Positions 25,585-34,577 of a DNA stretch of 64,000 nucleotides are shown one piece after another. The DNA comes from Tunturiibacter gelidiferens. Its GTDB lineage: Bacteria; Acidobacteriota; Terriglobia; Terriglobales; Acidobacteriaceae. The notes under the pieces were generated by a model that saw nothing but the letters and a program-made list of their open reading frames with translations, had not been told where the DNA came from and searched no databases. Made by a program: the position numbers and the translations under genes. The stretch spans positions 1,860,001 through 1,924,000 of the forward strand of contig NZ_JACCCV010000001.1 in assembly GCF_013410115.1 (NCBI RefSeq), in the 5' to 3' direction. Positions within the stretch are counted from its first letter, which is position 1. Each line of letters starts with the position of its first letter.

Positions 25585-26850
25585 TTAGCGATGACCGCCG
25601 CCACCACCGCCGCCGTGTGAGCCACCGCCGCCACCGCCTCCGCCGTGGAAGCCTCCTCCTCCGCCGCCACCGCTATAGCCGCTGCCTCCGCCGTGGGAAC
25701 CGCCACCATAGTTTCCTCCACCAGAGTATGAGGCGTGGGGAGCACTGGCGTAGTTGCTGTGGCTTTGAACGGCAGCCGGCTGCGAGTAGCTGCGGGATTC
25801 GCCGCTGTAGGCGCTTCCCGCGTAGGCATTGCCTCCGGTGTAGGAACGGCCTGCATTTGCGTTGTAGTTAGCGTTGCCTCCGGTGTAGGCGCGGCCTGCG
25901 TTTGCGTTGTAGTTGGTGTTGCCTCCGTTGTAGGCGCGACCCGCGTTTGCGTTGTAGTTGGTGTTGCCTCCGTTGTAGGCGCGGGCTCCGTTATAAGAGG
26001 TGTTGGCGCCACCGGGGGTGGAACGTATGCTGTGGTCGCCGAAGCCCTGGGCAGTGGTGCGGCCAGCGTTTGTCTGAGCGAAGGTGCGCCCGTTGATGCT
26101 GGAGCCACGGTAGGCGTTGGAAGCTCCGCCATGGTTGGCGACAGAGTTGACGTGGGTGAAGCTGGCGCCGCCGGGGTGGCCGGAGTATCCGTTATAGGAG
26201 TGGTTGTAGAAGTTGCCGCCGTGCCAGCCGCGGCCGACGTTGCAGTAGGCGCGGTTGTAGTAGAAGCGTCCGCCGCCCCAGTATCCGCCGTAGAAACCGA
26301 TGCCGAAGTAGCCAAAGCCGTAGTTGATGCCGCCGTAGTAGCCGACGTAGGGGCCCCAGTAGCCGGCGTTCCAGAAGTAGCCGTCGTCAAAGCCCCAGTA
26401 GCCGGGGGTCCAGAGGGCTCCGGTGTAGGGAGCTGCTACCCAGGCGCCTTGAACCCATTGATAGCCGTCAGCGGTCCAGGCCCAGTAGCCGGGGGTCCAG
26501 ATGTAGCCGTCGCCGGGGGCGGGGGGCTGTTCGTAGTCGGGGATTGGGGGTGGGGCCTGCTCGATGCCCTGAGGTTGGCCGGGCTGCGGTGCGCCGTATT
26601 GCTGGGGGGCGCCCTGGTTTGGGTCGCCGTATTGCTGCGGCGCACCGTACTGCTGGTCGTATTGCGAGGGTGCTGTATTGTTCTGCTCGGCTCCGTATTG
26701 GGGATCCTGCTGAGCCTGCTGAGCGGCGGGCGAGCCGTACTGGTCGTTGGGGTTGTACAGCTGAACCTGGGCCAGAAGAGGCATGGCCAGTGTGAAGCCG
26801 GCGAGTGTTGCTGCTCCAACGGAGTTTCTGAAGAGGCGGGTGAACGTCAT
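25585..26850 (-). CDS. secreted YXWGXW/WXXGXW-repeat, glycine-rich protein
   Basis: This 421-residue protein has a signal peptide ending near MPLLAQ, a Gln/Pro/Tyr-rich spacer, and then repeats of the WTPGYW type (GYIWTPGYWAWTADGYQW, ALWTPGYWGFDDGYFW, NAGYWGPYVGYYGG), the mark of YXWGXW-repeat proteins. Next comes a tandem array with a 15-residue unit, AYNGGNTNYNANAGR, and a C-terminal tail of nearly only Gly, Ser and His (GGGGGGSHGGGG). It is likely a surface or periplasmic protein; function is unknown. It interrupts the dcw cluster on the opposite strand. The array makes it prone to length variation. Confidence 0.85.
   Translation of the reverse strand: MTFTRLFRNSVGAATLAGFTLAMPLLAQVQLYNPNDQYGSPAAQQAQQDPQYGAEQNNTAPSQYDQQYGAPQQYGDPNQGAPQQYGAPQPGQPQGIEQAPPPIPDYEQPPAPGDGYIWTPGYWAWTADGYQWVQGAWVAAPYTGALWTPGYWGFDDGYFWNAGYWGPYVGYYGGINYGFGYFGIGFYGGYWGGGRFYYNRAYCNVGRGWHGGNFYNHSYNGYSGHPGGASFTHVNSVANHGGASNAYRGSSINGRTFAQTNAGRTTAQGFGDHSIRSTPGGANTSYNGARAYNGGNTNYNANAGRAYNGGNTNYNANAGRAYTGGNANYNANAGRSYTGGNAYAGSAYSGESRSYSQPAAVQSHSNYASAPHASYSGGGNYGGGSHGGGSGYSGGGGGGGFHGGGGGGGGSHGGGGGGGHR
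25831..25983. repeat. 45-bp tandem repeat inside the YXWGXW gene
   Basis: Three full 45-bp units (25831-25875, 25876-25920, 25921-25965) and one partial unit (from 25966) begin GCCTCCG(G/T)TGTAGG on the + strand and differ at a few bases. They encode the 15-residue Asn/Gly/Tyr-rich unit. Confidence 0.85.
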
Positions 26851-27067
26851 AGCGCTACCTTCCTGCTCAGCCTTCGTTTATCCGGGTGTTGCGTCGTGCG
26901 GCGGACTTCGCGGAGAGCAAGGATGAGTTCCAGCCCGGCTGGTTGTTCCGGGTCAAGTGCTCAGTTGATTAGACACGATTCCAGGTGCTTTGTTGCGAAA
27001 TATTGATAGTGTCGCTTTATGAGTCAGGGCGAAAAGGTTGTAGCGATTTGATCGATTTGGTGTGCAA

Positions 27068-28138
27068 TTAGTGACGATTTGAACTGCGGACGAAGAGGTT
27101 TTTGGGGCAGAGGACGTGGACGCCGCTTTTGGTGTCGACGAGTTGGGTGATGTCGACATCGCAGGCGGTGGAGATGAGGGCGTAGGCGTCGTCGCGGGTG
27201 AGAGGGGGGTGGCCGGGGATCTGGTCTGGTATCTCCTCTGACAGGAAGGTGATCATGTTGCGGACGGCCATCTCGGTGGCGGTTTTGAGGTCTTCGTCGA
27301 AGCCCATGGCAATGTAGGCGGTGGGGGTTTCGCCGCGGGGCCACAACAGGTGTTGATCTTTATGGACGATGAACTGGAAGGTGCCGGTGAGCTGGGTTTC
27401 GAGGGCGGTGATGTCGACTTCGCCGTTGCCCTGGCCGGCATGACCGTCGCCTGCTTCGAAGAGGGCTCCCTTGGCGTTGACGGGGATGTAGAGGGTGGTG
27501 CCGGCGACCATCTCCTTGTTGTCGATGTTGCCGGCGTGCATCCAGGGTGGGGCCGAGTTGTACTTGCCGGTGGATTCAGGTGGAGCGATTCCCATGGAGC
27601 CGAAGAAGGGGTGGAGGGGGATGTCGATGCCGGGGGCGAAGTGGCCGATCATCTTTTCGCGGTCGAGGGGGATGATGCGGGTGCGGCTGTAGGGGAAGTC
27701 GTTGGGGAGGAAGCCGCGGCCGGGACCGAAGCCGTTGCAGGCCCAGGGTACGTCGATGTTGATTTTTTGGATGCGAACTTCGAGGACGTCGCCGGGTTCG
27801 GCGTCGGTGATGGCGATGGGGCCGGTAAGGATGTGGCCGCCGGGGCCTTTTTCGGAGGCGGGATAGTTTTTGTAGATGTCATCGACGTAGGGCGGAATGT
27901 CGGAGGGGGCGATGCCGAGGGATTTGAGGCGCTCGGGTGAGCCGCAGGTGGAGAGGGTCTGGATGGTGACGGTGTCGCCGGAGTGCACGGTGAGGACGGG
28001 GGTGGCTTTCGCGGAGTAGAAGCCCCAGGCTACGGTGGTGGGAGTGGCTAGGAGGGTTTGGGTTTGCTGTGCGGCGGCCGGGAGGGTGAGGAGGGCAGCG
28101 GTGGCCAGGGCGGCGAGGCGGGCGGGGTTGGCAGGCAT
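27068..28138 (-). CDS. secreted acetamidase/formamidase family protein
   Basis: This 356-residue protein has a signal peptide (LAALATAALLTLPAAAQQ) and the FmdA/AmdA fold. Family blocks seen are VHSGDTVTIQTLS, GHILTGPIAITDAEPGDVLEVRI, HPFFGSMGIAPP, PPWMHAGNIDNKEMVAGTTLYIPVNAKGALFEAGDGHAGQGNGEVDITALE. The HAGQGNGE segment holds conserved metal-site residues. The family hydrolyses short amides to acid and ammonia; a secreted form might scavenge nitrogen. It is in the same orientation as the YXWGXW gene, 217 bp upstream of it, and opposite to the dcw genes. Confidence 0.9.
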   Translation of the reverse strand: MPANPARLAALATAALLTLPAAAQQTQTLLATPTTVAWGFYSAKATPVLTVHSGDTVTIQTLSTCGSPERLKSLGIAPSDIPPYVDDIYKNYPASEKGPGGHILTGPIAITDAEPGDVLEVRIQKINIDVPWACNGFGPGRGFLPNDFPYSRTRIIPLDREKMIGHFAPGIDIPLHPFFGSMGIAPPESTGKYNSAPPWMHAGNIDNKEMVAGTTLYIPVNAKGALFEAGDGHAGQGNGEVDITALETQLTGTFQFIVHKDQHLLWPRGETPTAYIAMGFDEDLKTATEMAVRNMITFLSEEIPDQIPGHPPLTRDDAYALISTACDVDITQLVDTKSGVHVLCPKNLFVRSSNRH

Positions 28139-28171
28139 GGATTTTATATATCACGAGTGCTTGCGGTAAGC

Positions 28172-28272
28172 TGTCCTGCCGGACGGGCCACCGCTGCGCG
28201 TGGTGCGGCCACTTCGTGGCGTGTGTGCCTAGTTTTCGTGATGTGTTCGGGTGTGGTCCTCGCGTTGGTCGG
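28172..28272. repeat. dispersed intergenic repeat, copy 2
   Basis: This copy begins TGTCCTGCCGGACGGGCC and ends TTGGTCGG like the element at 23588-23728, in the same orientation, but lacks the inner CCCCGCAAAC hairpin module and is 40 bp shorter. It lies in the spacer between the formamidase gene and murC. Confidence 0.7.
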
Positions 28273-28401
28273 AAAGAAAGCCGGCCACGTTTCGCGGGAA
28301 CGTATCGTTCTCTTGTTCACAACAGTTCTGCCTGGGAACGCTGATAGTCTGGAGGATCATTACTCGCGTTGATGATGTCTTGAAAGTAGAGATTACGAAG
28401 C

Positions 28402-29814
28402 ATGTTTGTGCCTGGGCATTTTTTGTTTGCGCCGTCGCAGCGGATTCATTTTATTGGGATCGGCGGAATTGGGATGAGCGGGATCGCGGAGATTCTGCTG
28501 ACGATGGGGTATTCGGTCTCGGGCAGCGACTTGCGGCGGAGTTCGGTGACGGATCGTCTGTTGGGGATGGGGGCGCGGATCTTTGAGGGGCATGTTGCGA
28601 GCAATGCGGCGGCTAGTGATGTGGTGGTGACCAGCTCGGCCGTGGCTAAGGACAATCCCGAGGTGGTGGAGGCGCGGGAGCGGAAGATTCCGGTGATTCA
28701 GCGGGCGGAGATGCTGGCGGAGTTGATGCGGCTGAAGTATGGGATTGCCGTGGCGGGGATGCATGGGAAGACTACGACGACCTCGATGGTGGCTGCGGTG
28801 TTGGCTGGGGGCGGGCTGGATCCTACGGTGGTGGTGGGTGGACGGGTGAATGCGCTGGGGTCGAATGCGCGGCTGGGGAACTCGCAGTACCTGGTGGCGG
28901 AGGCGGACGAGAGCGACCGGAGTTTTTTGAAGCTGTCGCCGGTGCTGGCGGTGGTGACGAATCTGGATCGCGAGCACATGGATTGTTATCGCGATATGGA
29001 GGATGTCGAGGGAGCGTTTGTGGAGTTTATGGACAAGCTGCCGTTCTATGGAGCGACTACGGCTTGTGTTGATAATGCACTGCTGCGAACGGTGCTGCCG
29101 AGGGTGAGGCGGAAGGTCTATACGTATGGCGAGAGTGTGGATGCGGATTTTCGCGTGGAGATGCTGCCGAAAGATGCTGAGTGTCACTCGTGTTTTGCGG
29201 TGAACTACAAGGGACTGGTGCTGGGAACGTTTCGGCTGCATGTTCCGGGACGGCACAATGTGCTGAACGCTGCGGCTGCGGTGGCGGTAGGGGTTCAGTT
29301 GGGAGTGGCTCCGGACCAGATTGCTGCGGGGCTGGAGACGTTTCGTGGGGTGGATCGGCGATTTCAGATCAAGGGTGAGGCGCGGGGTGTGACGGTGGTG
29401 GATGACTATGGGCATCATCCGACGGAGATTCTGGCTACGCTGCGGGCGGCGAAGGATTGTGGGTACTCGCGGGTGCATGTTTTATTTCAGCCGCATCGAT
29501 TTACGCGCACGAGGGACTTAATGGCGGAGTTTGCGGGAGCTTTTGAAGACGCGGATACGGTTGAGGTTCTGGATATTTATGCCGCTAGTGAAACTCCCAT
29601 TGCGGGTGTGGATGCGCATGCGCTGGTGAGGGCGATTCGGGCCACGGGTGGGGTGCGGGTGGAGTATGCGGCTTCGGTGGCTGAGGGTGTTGACGTGCTG
29701 GCGCGGGAGGCTAAGGCGGGAGAGGTGATTTTGACGCTGGGGGCGGGGAGCGTATCGCAGGCGGGAGCGGCGCTGCTGGAAGTTTTATCTGAAAATGGGG
29801 CGACGAACGGGTGA
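28402..29814 (+). CDS. murC: UDP-MurNAc:L-alanine ligase
   Basis: This 470-residue Mur ligase starts the peptide stem by adding L-Ala to UDP-MurNAc. It has the N-terminal Rossmann block HFIGIGGIGMSGIAEILL, the P-loop GMHGKTTTTSMVA (usually GTHGKTTT), EADESDRSFLKLSP, TNLDREHMDCY and the C-terminal VVDDYGHHPTEILATL. Typical clusters continue with murB and ddl; here ftsQ follows directly after 93 bp. Confidence 0.96.
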   Translation: MFVPGHFLFAPSQRIHFIGIGGIGMSGIAEILLTMGYSVSGSDLRRSSVTDRLLGMGARIFEGHVASNAAASDVVVTSSAVAKDNPEVVEARERKIPVIQRAEMLAELMRLKYGIAVAGMHGKTTTTSMVAAVLAGGGLDPTVVVGGRVNALGSNARLGNSQYLVAEADESDRSFLKLSPVLAVVTNLDREHMDCYRDMEDVEGAFVEFMDKLPFYGATTACVDNALLRTVLPRVRRKVYTYGESVDADFRVEMLPKDAECHSCFAVNYKGLVLGTFRLHVPGRHNVLNAAAAVAVGVQLGVAPDQIAAGLETFRGVDRRFQIKGEARGVTVVDDYGHHPTEILATLRAAKDCGYSRVHVLFQPHRFTRTRDLMAEFAGAFEDADTVEVLDIYAASETPIAGVDAHALVRAIRATGGVRVEYAASVAEGVDVLAREAKAGEVILTLGAGSVSQAGAALLEVLSENGATNG

Positions 29815-29907
29815 GTTCCTGAAAGGGTACATGCTGAAGATGTCTGAGAGTGGTGGGCACCGTGCGGGTTATGCTCAGGATGGCGATTCTCGCGGCCTTG
29901 CTCAGGC

Positions 29908-31236
29908 GTGCGACAAAGCGATGCGGTTTCGAGGGGTGGAATAACGGTGCTAGAGGCGCCTGAAAAGAACTACGTCTCGGAGTCTCGAGGTTCGAGATGG
30001 CCGCGGCGGGTGTCGGCTTCGCCGGAGCGGAGGCTGCGTCGCGATCTCAGCGAGGATTTTGCGGATGATCCGCACTGGGACGATGATGCTCCGGTGGGAC
30101 GACGCAAGGCTGGGGTGCGGGTGCGGTTTCGCGGTGTGCCTGCCACGAAGTGGGGAAGGATCGCTGCGGGCTGTGGGGTGGTGGTTCTACTCGGGGTTTG
30201 CGCCGGGTTGTTTGAGATGGCGAGGAGTTTTTTGTTGCACGATGAGCGGTTTGTGATTCCGGCATCGTCATCGATTGAGTTTCAGGGGAATGCGCATGTG
30301 ACGCGGGCGCAGCTGCTGAGCGTCTTTGGAGAAGATGTGGAGCGGAATATCTTTACCGTGTCGCTAGCGCAGAGGCGCGCGGAGCTGGAGCGGCTGCCCT
30401 GGGTGGCGCATGCGACGGTGATGCGGTTGCTGCCGAACCGGATGCGCGTGTCGATTGTGGAACGGACGCCGGTGGCGTTTGTGCGGCAGGGAAATCATAT
30501 TGGTCTGGTGGATGGGAACGGCGTGCTGCTGGATATGCCGGTGGAGGCCAAGCCGGATGGGAAGTACTCGTTTCCGGTGGTGACGGGGATCTCGGCGGAC
30601 GATCCCTTGTCGACGCGTTCGGCGCGGATGAAGATCTATGAGCGGTTTACGACGGAGCTGGATGGATCGGGAGAGAAGATCTCGCAGGGGTTGAGCGAGG
30701 TGGACCTTTCGAACCCCGAGGACGTGAAGGCGCTGATTCCGGATAAGTCGAGTGAGGTGCTGGTTCACTTTGGCGACGCGGATTTTCTGGATCGGTACAA
30801 GAGATTTGAAGAACATCTGCCGGAGTGGCGGACGGTTTATCCAAAACTTTCGTCGGTGGATATGCGGTATGAGCGGCAGGTGGTGCTGGAGATGCAGCCG
30901 GGCGCGGGTGTGCCTGTGGCGTCATCGCCGAACGGTGCGGCGGTGATGGCGGCTGATTCGAAGGCGGCTGCAGCGACGCCCCAGGATGCGGGGACCGCTG
31001 AGGCCAAGCAAGTGACGAAGCCCGTTGCGAAGGTGGCTGCAAAGCCTCGGCTTGCGGTACATCCTGCGCCGGTGAAACATGCGGGTGTAGGGGAGAGACC
31101 TGGGGCAAAGGCTCCGGCGAAGAAGGTTGATCCGAAGGCCAAGAAACATGTTGTCGTTGCGAAGCACCGTCCGGTTGTTGGTAAGCCATCGGCTGGTTCG
31201 ACGCAGTATCATCCTCCCCAGGCGGTTCAACCATGA
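29908..31236 (+). CDS. ftsQ: cell division protein FtsQ
   Basis: This bitopic divisome protein (442 residues from the GTG at 29908; a GTG at 29947 with a better SD, GAGGGGTGGA, would give 429) has a cytoplasmic Arg-rich N-terminus, one membrane span near 85-108, and a POTRA domain beginning SSSIEFQGNAHVTRAQLLSVFGED. The FtsQ beta domain follows (LERLPWVAHATVMRLLPNRMRVSIVERTPVAFV). After about residue 340 there is a ~95-residue Ala/Lys/Pro/Val-rich tail not seen in typical FtsQ. The stop overlaps the ftsA start by 4 bp (ATGA). Confidence 0.92.
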   Translation: MRQSDAVSRGGITVLEAPEKNYVSESRGSRWPRRVSASPERRLRRDLSEDFADDPHWDDDAPVGRRKAGVRVRFRGVPATKWGRIAAGCGVVVLLGVCAGLFEMARSFLLHDERFVIPASSSIEFQGNAHVTRAQLLSVFGEDVERNIFTVSLAQRRAELERLPWVAHATVMRLLPNRMRVSIVERTPVAFVRQGNHIGLVDGNGVLLDMPVEAKPDGKYSFPVVTGISADDPLSTRSARMKIYERFTTELDGSGEKISQGLSEVDLSNPEDVKALIPDKSSEVLVHFGDADFLDRYKRFEEHLPEWRTVYPKLSSVDMRYERQVVLEMQPGAGVPVASSPNGAAVMAADSKAAAATPQDAGTAEAKQVTKPVAKVAAKPRLAVHPAPVKHAGVGERPGAKAPAKKVDPKAKKHVVVAKHRPVVGKPSAGSTQYHPPQAVQP

Positions 31237-32462
31237 ATCAGAAGCAGGACAATCTGATCACCGTGCTCGACGCGGGAAGCACGAAGAGTTGCGTGCTCGT
31301 GGCCGAGTTGCAGGACGGCGTGCTGCGGTATCGCGGCCATGGCGTGGAACCGTCGCGTGGAATGCGCAAGGGTTTGATTGCGGAGCTGGGGCCGGCAGCG
31401 GAGGCGATCAATCGTGCGGCGCTTACGGCAGAGCGCGTGGCGAAGGCTGGAATTGAGACGGCGATTGTGGGGATTGGCGGGACGCATGTGCGCGGGGTGA
31501 ACTCACGCGGCGGCATCAGCATGGGTAGCCGCATGCGGGAGATTACGCGGGAGGAGGTTCGTGCTGCGGTGGATCGTGCGCGGTCGGTTGCGCTGCCCCC
31601 GGACCGCGAGGTGCTGCATCTGCTGCCGCAGGAGTTCATCCTGGATGACCAGCCAGGGATTCATGATCCGGTGGGGATGGTGGGGAACAGGCTTGAGGTG
31701 AATCTGCATCTGTCGACTTGCTCGGGTGGTGTGGCGCAGAGCGTGATTACGTGCGCGAACCGTGCCGGGCTCGAGGTGATGGATACGGTGTATGAAGGAA
31801 TTGCTGCGGCTGAGGCGGTGCTGAGCGCAGATGAGCGAGAGCTGGGCGTTTGCATGGCGGATATCGGATCGAGCACGACGGAGCTTGCGGTGTTCTTTGA
31901 GGGCTCGATCGCGCATACGGCTGTGCTGCCGATTGGCGGGGATCATTTTACGAACGACCTGGCGGTGGGACTGCATGTGACCGTTGAGGAAGCCGAGTAT
32001 CTGAAGAAGATGTATGGACACTGCGTGGTGACGGCGGTGCCGCAGTTGAACGAGATCGAAGTTGGCGGGAACCTTGCATTTTCTGGCGGGCAGCCGGCGC
32101 GGATGGTGCGGCAGAGATTTCTGGCGGAGATTCTGGAGCCGCGTGCGCGCGAGTTGTTTACGATGCTGCGGGATAATCTGCGGCAGGGTGGAGTGCTGGA
32201 GGCGTTGGGCGCGGGCTGCGTGGTGACTGGTGGCGGCGCGAATATGGCTGGATTGCTGGATAATGCGGAGAGTCTGCTGCGGGTGCCTGCTCGTATTGGA
32301 TATCCGGTGCCGCTTTCGCGAATGCCTGCGGAGCTGGCTGTGCCGGAGTTTGCGGCGGCGATTGGGATGCTGTTATATACGCATCGGACGCAGGTGCGGC
32401 GCGCCAGTGAAGAGCAGGGGCTGAGGGCTAAGTTAAAGGCGATCTTTGCGGGAAGCTTCTAG
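31233..32462 (+). CDS. ftsA: cell division protein FtsA
   Basis: This 409-residue actin-like protein tethers FtsZ to the membrane. Nucleotide-binding blocks are VLDAGSTKSCVLVAEL at the N-terminus, ADIGSSTTELAVF near 209 and VVTGGGANMAGLLDNAE near 330. The inserted 1C domain (GIGGTHVRGVNSRGG) is present. The C-terminal KLKAIFAGSF can form the amphipathic membrane helix. It is coupled to ftsQ by a 4-bp overlap. Unusually, ftsZ is 5.2 kb downstream rather than adjacent. Confidence 0.96.
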   Translation: MNQKQDNLITVLDAGSTKSCVLVAELQDGVLRYRGHGVEPSRGMRKGLIAELGPAAEAINRAALTAERVAKAGIETAIVGIGGTHVRGVNSRGGISMGSRMREITREEVRAAVDRARSVALPPDREVLHLLPQEFILDDQPGIHDPVGMVGNRLEVNLHLSTCSGGVAQSVITCANRAGLEVMDTVYEGIAAAEAVLSADERELGVCMADIGSSTTELAVFFEGSIAHTAVLPIGGDHFTNDLAVGLHVTVEEAEYLKKMYGHCVVTAVPQLNEIEVGGNLAFSGGQPARMVRQRFLAEILEPRARELFTMLRDNLRQGGVLEALGAGCVVTGGGANMAGLLDNAESLLRVPARIGYPVPLSRMPAELAVPEFAAAIGMLLYTHRTQVRRASEEQGLRAKLKAIFAGSF

Positions 32463-32696
32463 ACTCCTGAGTTGAAGGATCAAGACCTTTTGAGTGTGTC
32501 GATTAACTCCGCTTCACGCTTTTAAATGCCAGGGAAGTGCTTGCGCAAATAAGTGCATCTGGATTTCGAGCCAATCTCTTGTAATACTCCTTCGAAGCGA
32601 AGCCAGATTTCAGCTGAGATAGAGCTGCGATCGCGATCGACGGCCCCTGGCGGCGAATATGGCGCTTGAGCTTCAATCAGCAGCGACGAGCGAGAG

Positions 32697-34445
32697 ATGA
32701 GGCTGGATGGTTCCATCCTTCGAGGGTGGTACATATGGTTGCGCCTTTTAGTGAGCATCGCGGTGCTGGTGGCGGGGGCAATCGAGGGTGGATACGGGAA
32801 GTCGGAGTTATATGGCGATGACATCTCCTATCTCGATGTAGCAAATATGATTCGTGAGGGAGATTGGCGAGCTGCACTTAATCCTCTTTGGAGTATCGGA
32901 TACCCTTTATTGCTATTGGTTTTCCGGCGTTTGTTTTCGCCAACGCCGCATGGTGAGATGGCAGCTGTCTTCTGGCTGAATTTATCGATTTACTTCATCG
33001 CGTGGGTTGGGTTTTTATGGTTCCTGGGTCTGATGTCGCAAAGACTAAAGGGAGATTTATCAGGAGAGCGAGCGGCTGTATTGTCGCCATTTCTTCTGGT
33101 CTGCGCGGGTTGTATCTTTGTCACCGTCCAGACAGGAATAGGACGAGTATCTACCGTCGGCCCGGATCTATTGGTGACTTGTCTCTTTTTCTTTGCTTCC
33201 GGGCTTGCGCTGAAGGTCTTGTCGCGACCAACCGCGGGGCACGCGATCTTATGGGGGGTCGTGCTTGGTTTGGGGTTCCTGTGTAAGGCAATCTTTTTAA
33301 CACTGGCCGCTACATTTTTTGCGATTGCCATCGTCTTGACCAGCAGGCGCAGAGTCTCGGCTTCGCTTCTTCGTGCGGTGGGAGTGTTTTTGCTCTTTGT
33401 CGTTTCATATAGCGTGGGCCTATCGTGGGCGCTTGGACGACCGACGCTGGGTGAGGCCGGAGCGTTGAACTATGCATTTCATGTGAATCATCTGAAGCAT
33501 TGGATGGGGTGGCAGGGAGGTCCGAAGGAGTTAGGATCTCCGATTCATCCAGTGCGGCTGCTTCGCACCGATCCGCCGGTCTTTGCGTTCGGGGAGCCCT
33601 TTCATGTGACCTACCCGCCGCAGTTCAACATGGTGTATTGGTATCAGGGGTATCGCCAATTCTTTAGTTTCAGAAATGAAATTCGAGCTGTATTTGAAAA
33701 TCTACGCGCCTTGAAGGATGTTCTTCGAGAGACTCTCGCAGTCACTCTTGCGGTCGCTCTCTGCTTCTGTCTGGTGTTGTGGGATGCCATATCTCATCGC
33801 GACTCGGGGACGCGATCTGTAAGTACGTGGGTCCTGTATTTGCCTTCCGTGCTTGGCGTTCTCTTCTTTTTGCTGGTCCACATGGAGGGGCGTTATGTGG
33901 CGGGATTTCTCTGTGTGTTGTTTCTGGCACCCTATCTTGCGCTGGATGGATGGAGTGGGTCTACGCGGTCAGCACTGCGTACAGCTGCGCTGGTCCTTCT
34001 GGTGGTGGCTACGGTCTACAATTCGTCGAAGCAACTCTCCGGGGCAGTTCAATCGGCTGTTGGTCGAGTAGATATGCAGAGCGGAGGGCAATGGGCGGTC
34101 GCAGAATACCTGCAGGAGATGGGTTTGAAGGCGGGAGATAAGGTCGCCTCCGTCTCGCCAGGAAACGACATACGATGCGCGTGGGCTTATGCGTCTCGGG
34201 TGCATGTTGTGGCTGCTATCGGCAACGACGCCTACGACCCGGAGCACCAGAGAGAGGATCTGCATCTTTTTTTTGACAATGCTTCAATTCAGGACGAGGT
34301 CTTAGAACTGTTCCGTGAGCAAGGAGCTGTTGCTGTAGTCGCAACAGGGATTCCGTTTGATGTTTCGTCGCCGGGGTGGAGGCGGGTTCCTGGAAGCAGG
34401 GCGTGGGTGTTCCGCTTAGGGCCGCAAATTTCCGCGGGTCGATAG
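32697..34445 (+). CDS. multi-span membrane protein, GT-C glycosyltransferase-like
   Basis: This 582-residue protein has about 11-12 membrane segments and, in the first outside loop, GDDISYLDVANMIREGDW, an acidic pair placed like the catalytic Asp of ArnT/PMT-type GT-C enzymes. The C-terminal ~130 residues (VGRVDMQSGGQWAVAEYLQEMGLKAGDKVASV) form a soluble domain. Such enzymes move sugars from polyprenyl-phosphate carriers to lipids or proteins outside the membrane. Donor and acceptor are unknown. It is the first gene of the insertion between ftsA and ftsZ. Confidence 0.7.
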   Translation: MRLDGSILRGWYIWLRLLVSIAVLVAGAIEGGYGKSELYGDDISYLDVANMIREGDWRAALNPLWSIGYPLLLLVFRRLFSPTPHGEMAAVFWLNLSIYFIAWVGFLWFLGLMSQRLKGDLSGERAAVLSPFLLVCAGCIFVTVQTGIGRVSTVGPDLLVTCLFFFASGLALKVLSRPTAGHAILWGVVLGLGFLCKAIFLTLAATFFAIAIVLTSRRRVSASLLRAVGVFLLFVVSYSVGLSWALGRPTLGEAGALNYAFHVNHLKHWMGWQGGPKELGSPIHPVRLLRTDPPVFAFGEPFHVTYPPQFNMVYWYQGYRQFFSFRNEIRAVFENLRALKDVLRETLAVTLAVALCFCLVLWDAISHRDSGTRSVSTWVLYLPSVLGVLFFLLVHMEGRYVAGFLCVLFLAPYLALDGWSGSTRSALRTAALVLLVVATVYNSSKQLSGAVQSAVGRVDMQSGGQWAVAEYLQEMGLKAGDKVASVSPGNDIRCAWAYASRVHVVAAIGNDAYDPEHQREDLHLFFDNASIQDEVLELFREQGAVAVVATGIPFDVSSPGWRRVPGSRAWVFRLGPQISAGR

Positions 34446-34522
34446 AGGTGTGGAAAGTTCGAGCCTGAAGTTATTTGTTTGGAGGGGAGATCTCGTTTTT
34501 TTTGGTTTTATCGATTTTTTTG

Positions 34523-34551
34523 TTTACAGGTTTTGTATTTAACGATATGGT
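34523..34551 (+). promoter_or_regulatory. sigma-70-like promoter of the ArsR-SRPBCC operon
   Basis: TTTACA (34523-34528) and TATGGT (34546-34551) are 17 bp apart in a strikingly AT-rich stretch, 27 bp before the arsR-type ATG. Confidence 0.55.
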
Positions 34552-34554
34552 TAT

Positions 34555-34570
34555 TTAACTTAGTTGTTAA
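34555..34570. promoter_or_regulatory. palindromic operator candidate for the ArsR regulator
   Basis: TTAAC-TTAGTT-GTTAA is a 5-6-5 inverted repeat just downstream of the -10 box and 7 bp before the start codon. TATTTAAC also occurs as a direct copy at 34536-34543. Placement suits autorepression by the ArsR protein. Confidence 0.5.
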
Positions 34571-34577
34571 TAAAGAT

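Noticed and set aside
25735..27006. Open forward frame of ~420 codons opposite the YXWGXW gene
   Set aside because: It is Val/Gly/Ala-rich low complexity produced by the repeats of the real minus-strand gene, with no ribosome site or family match.
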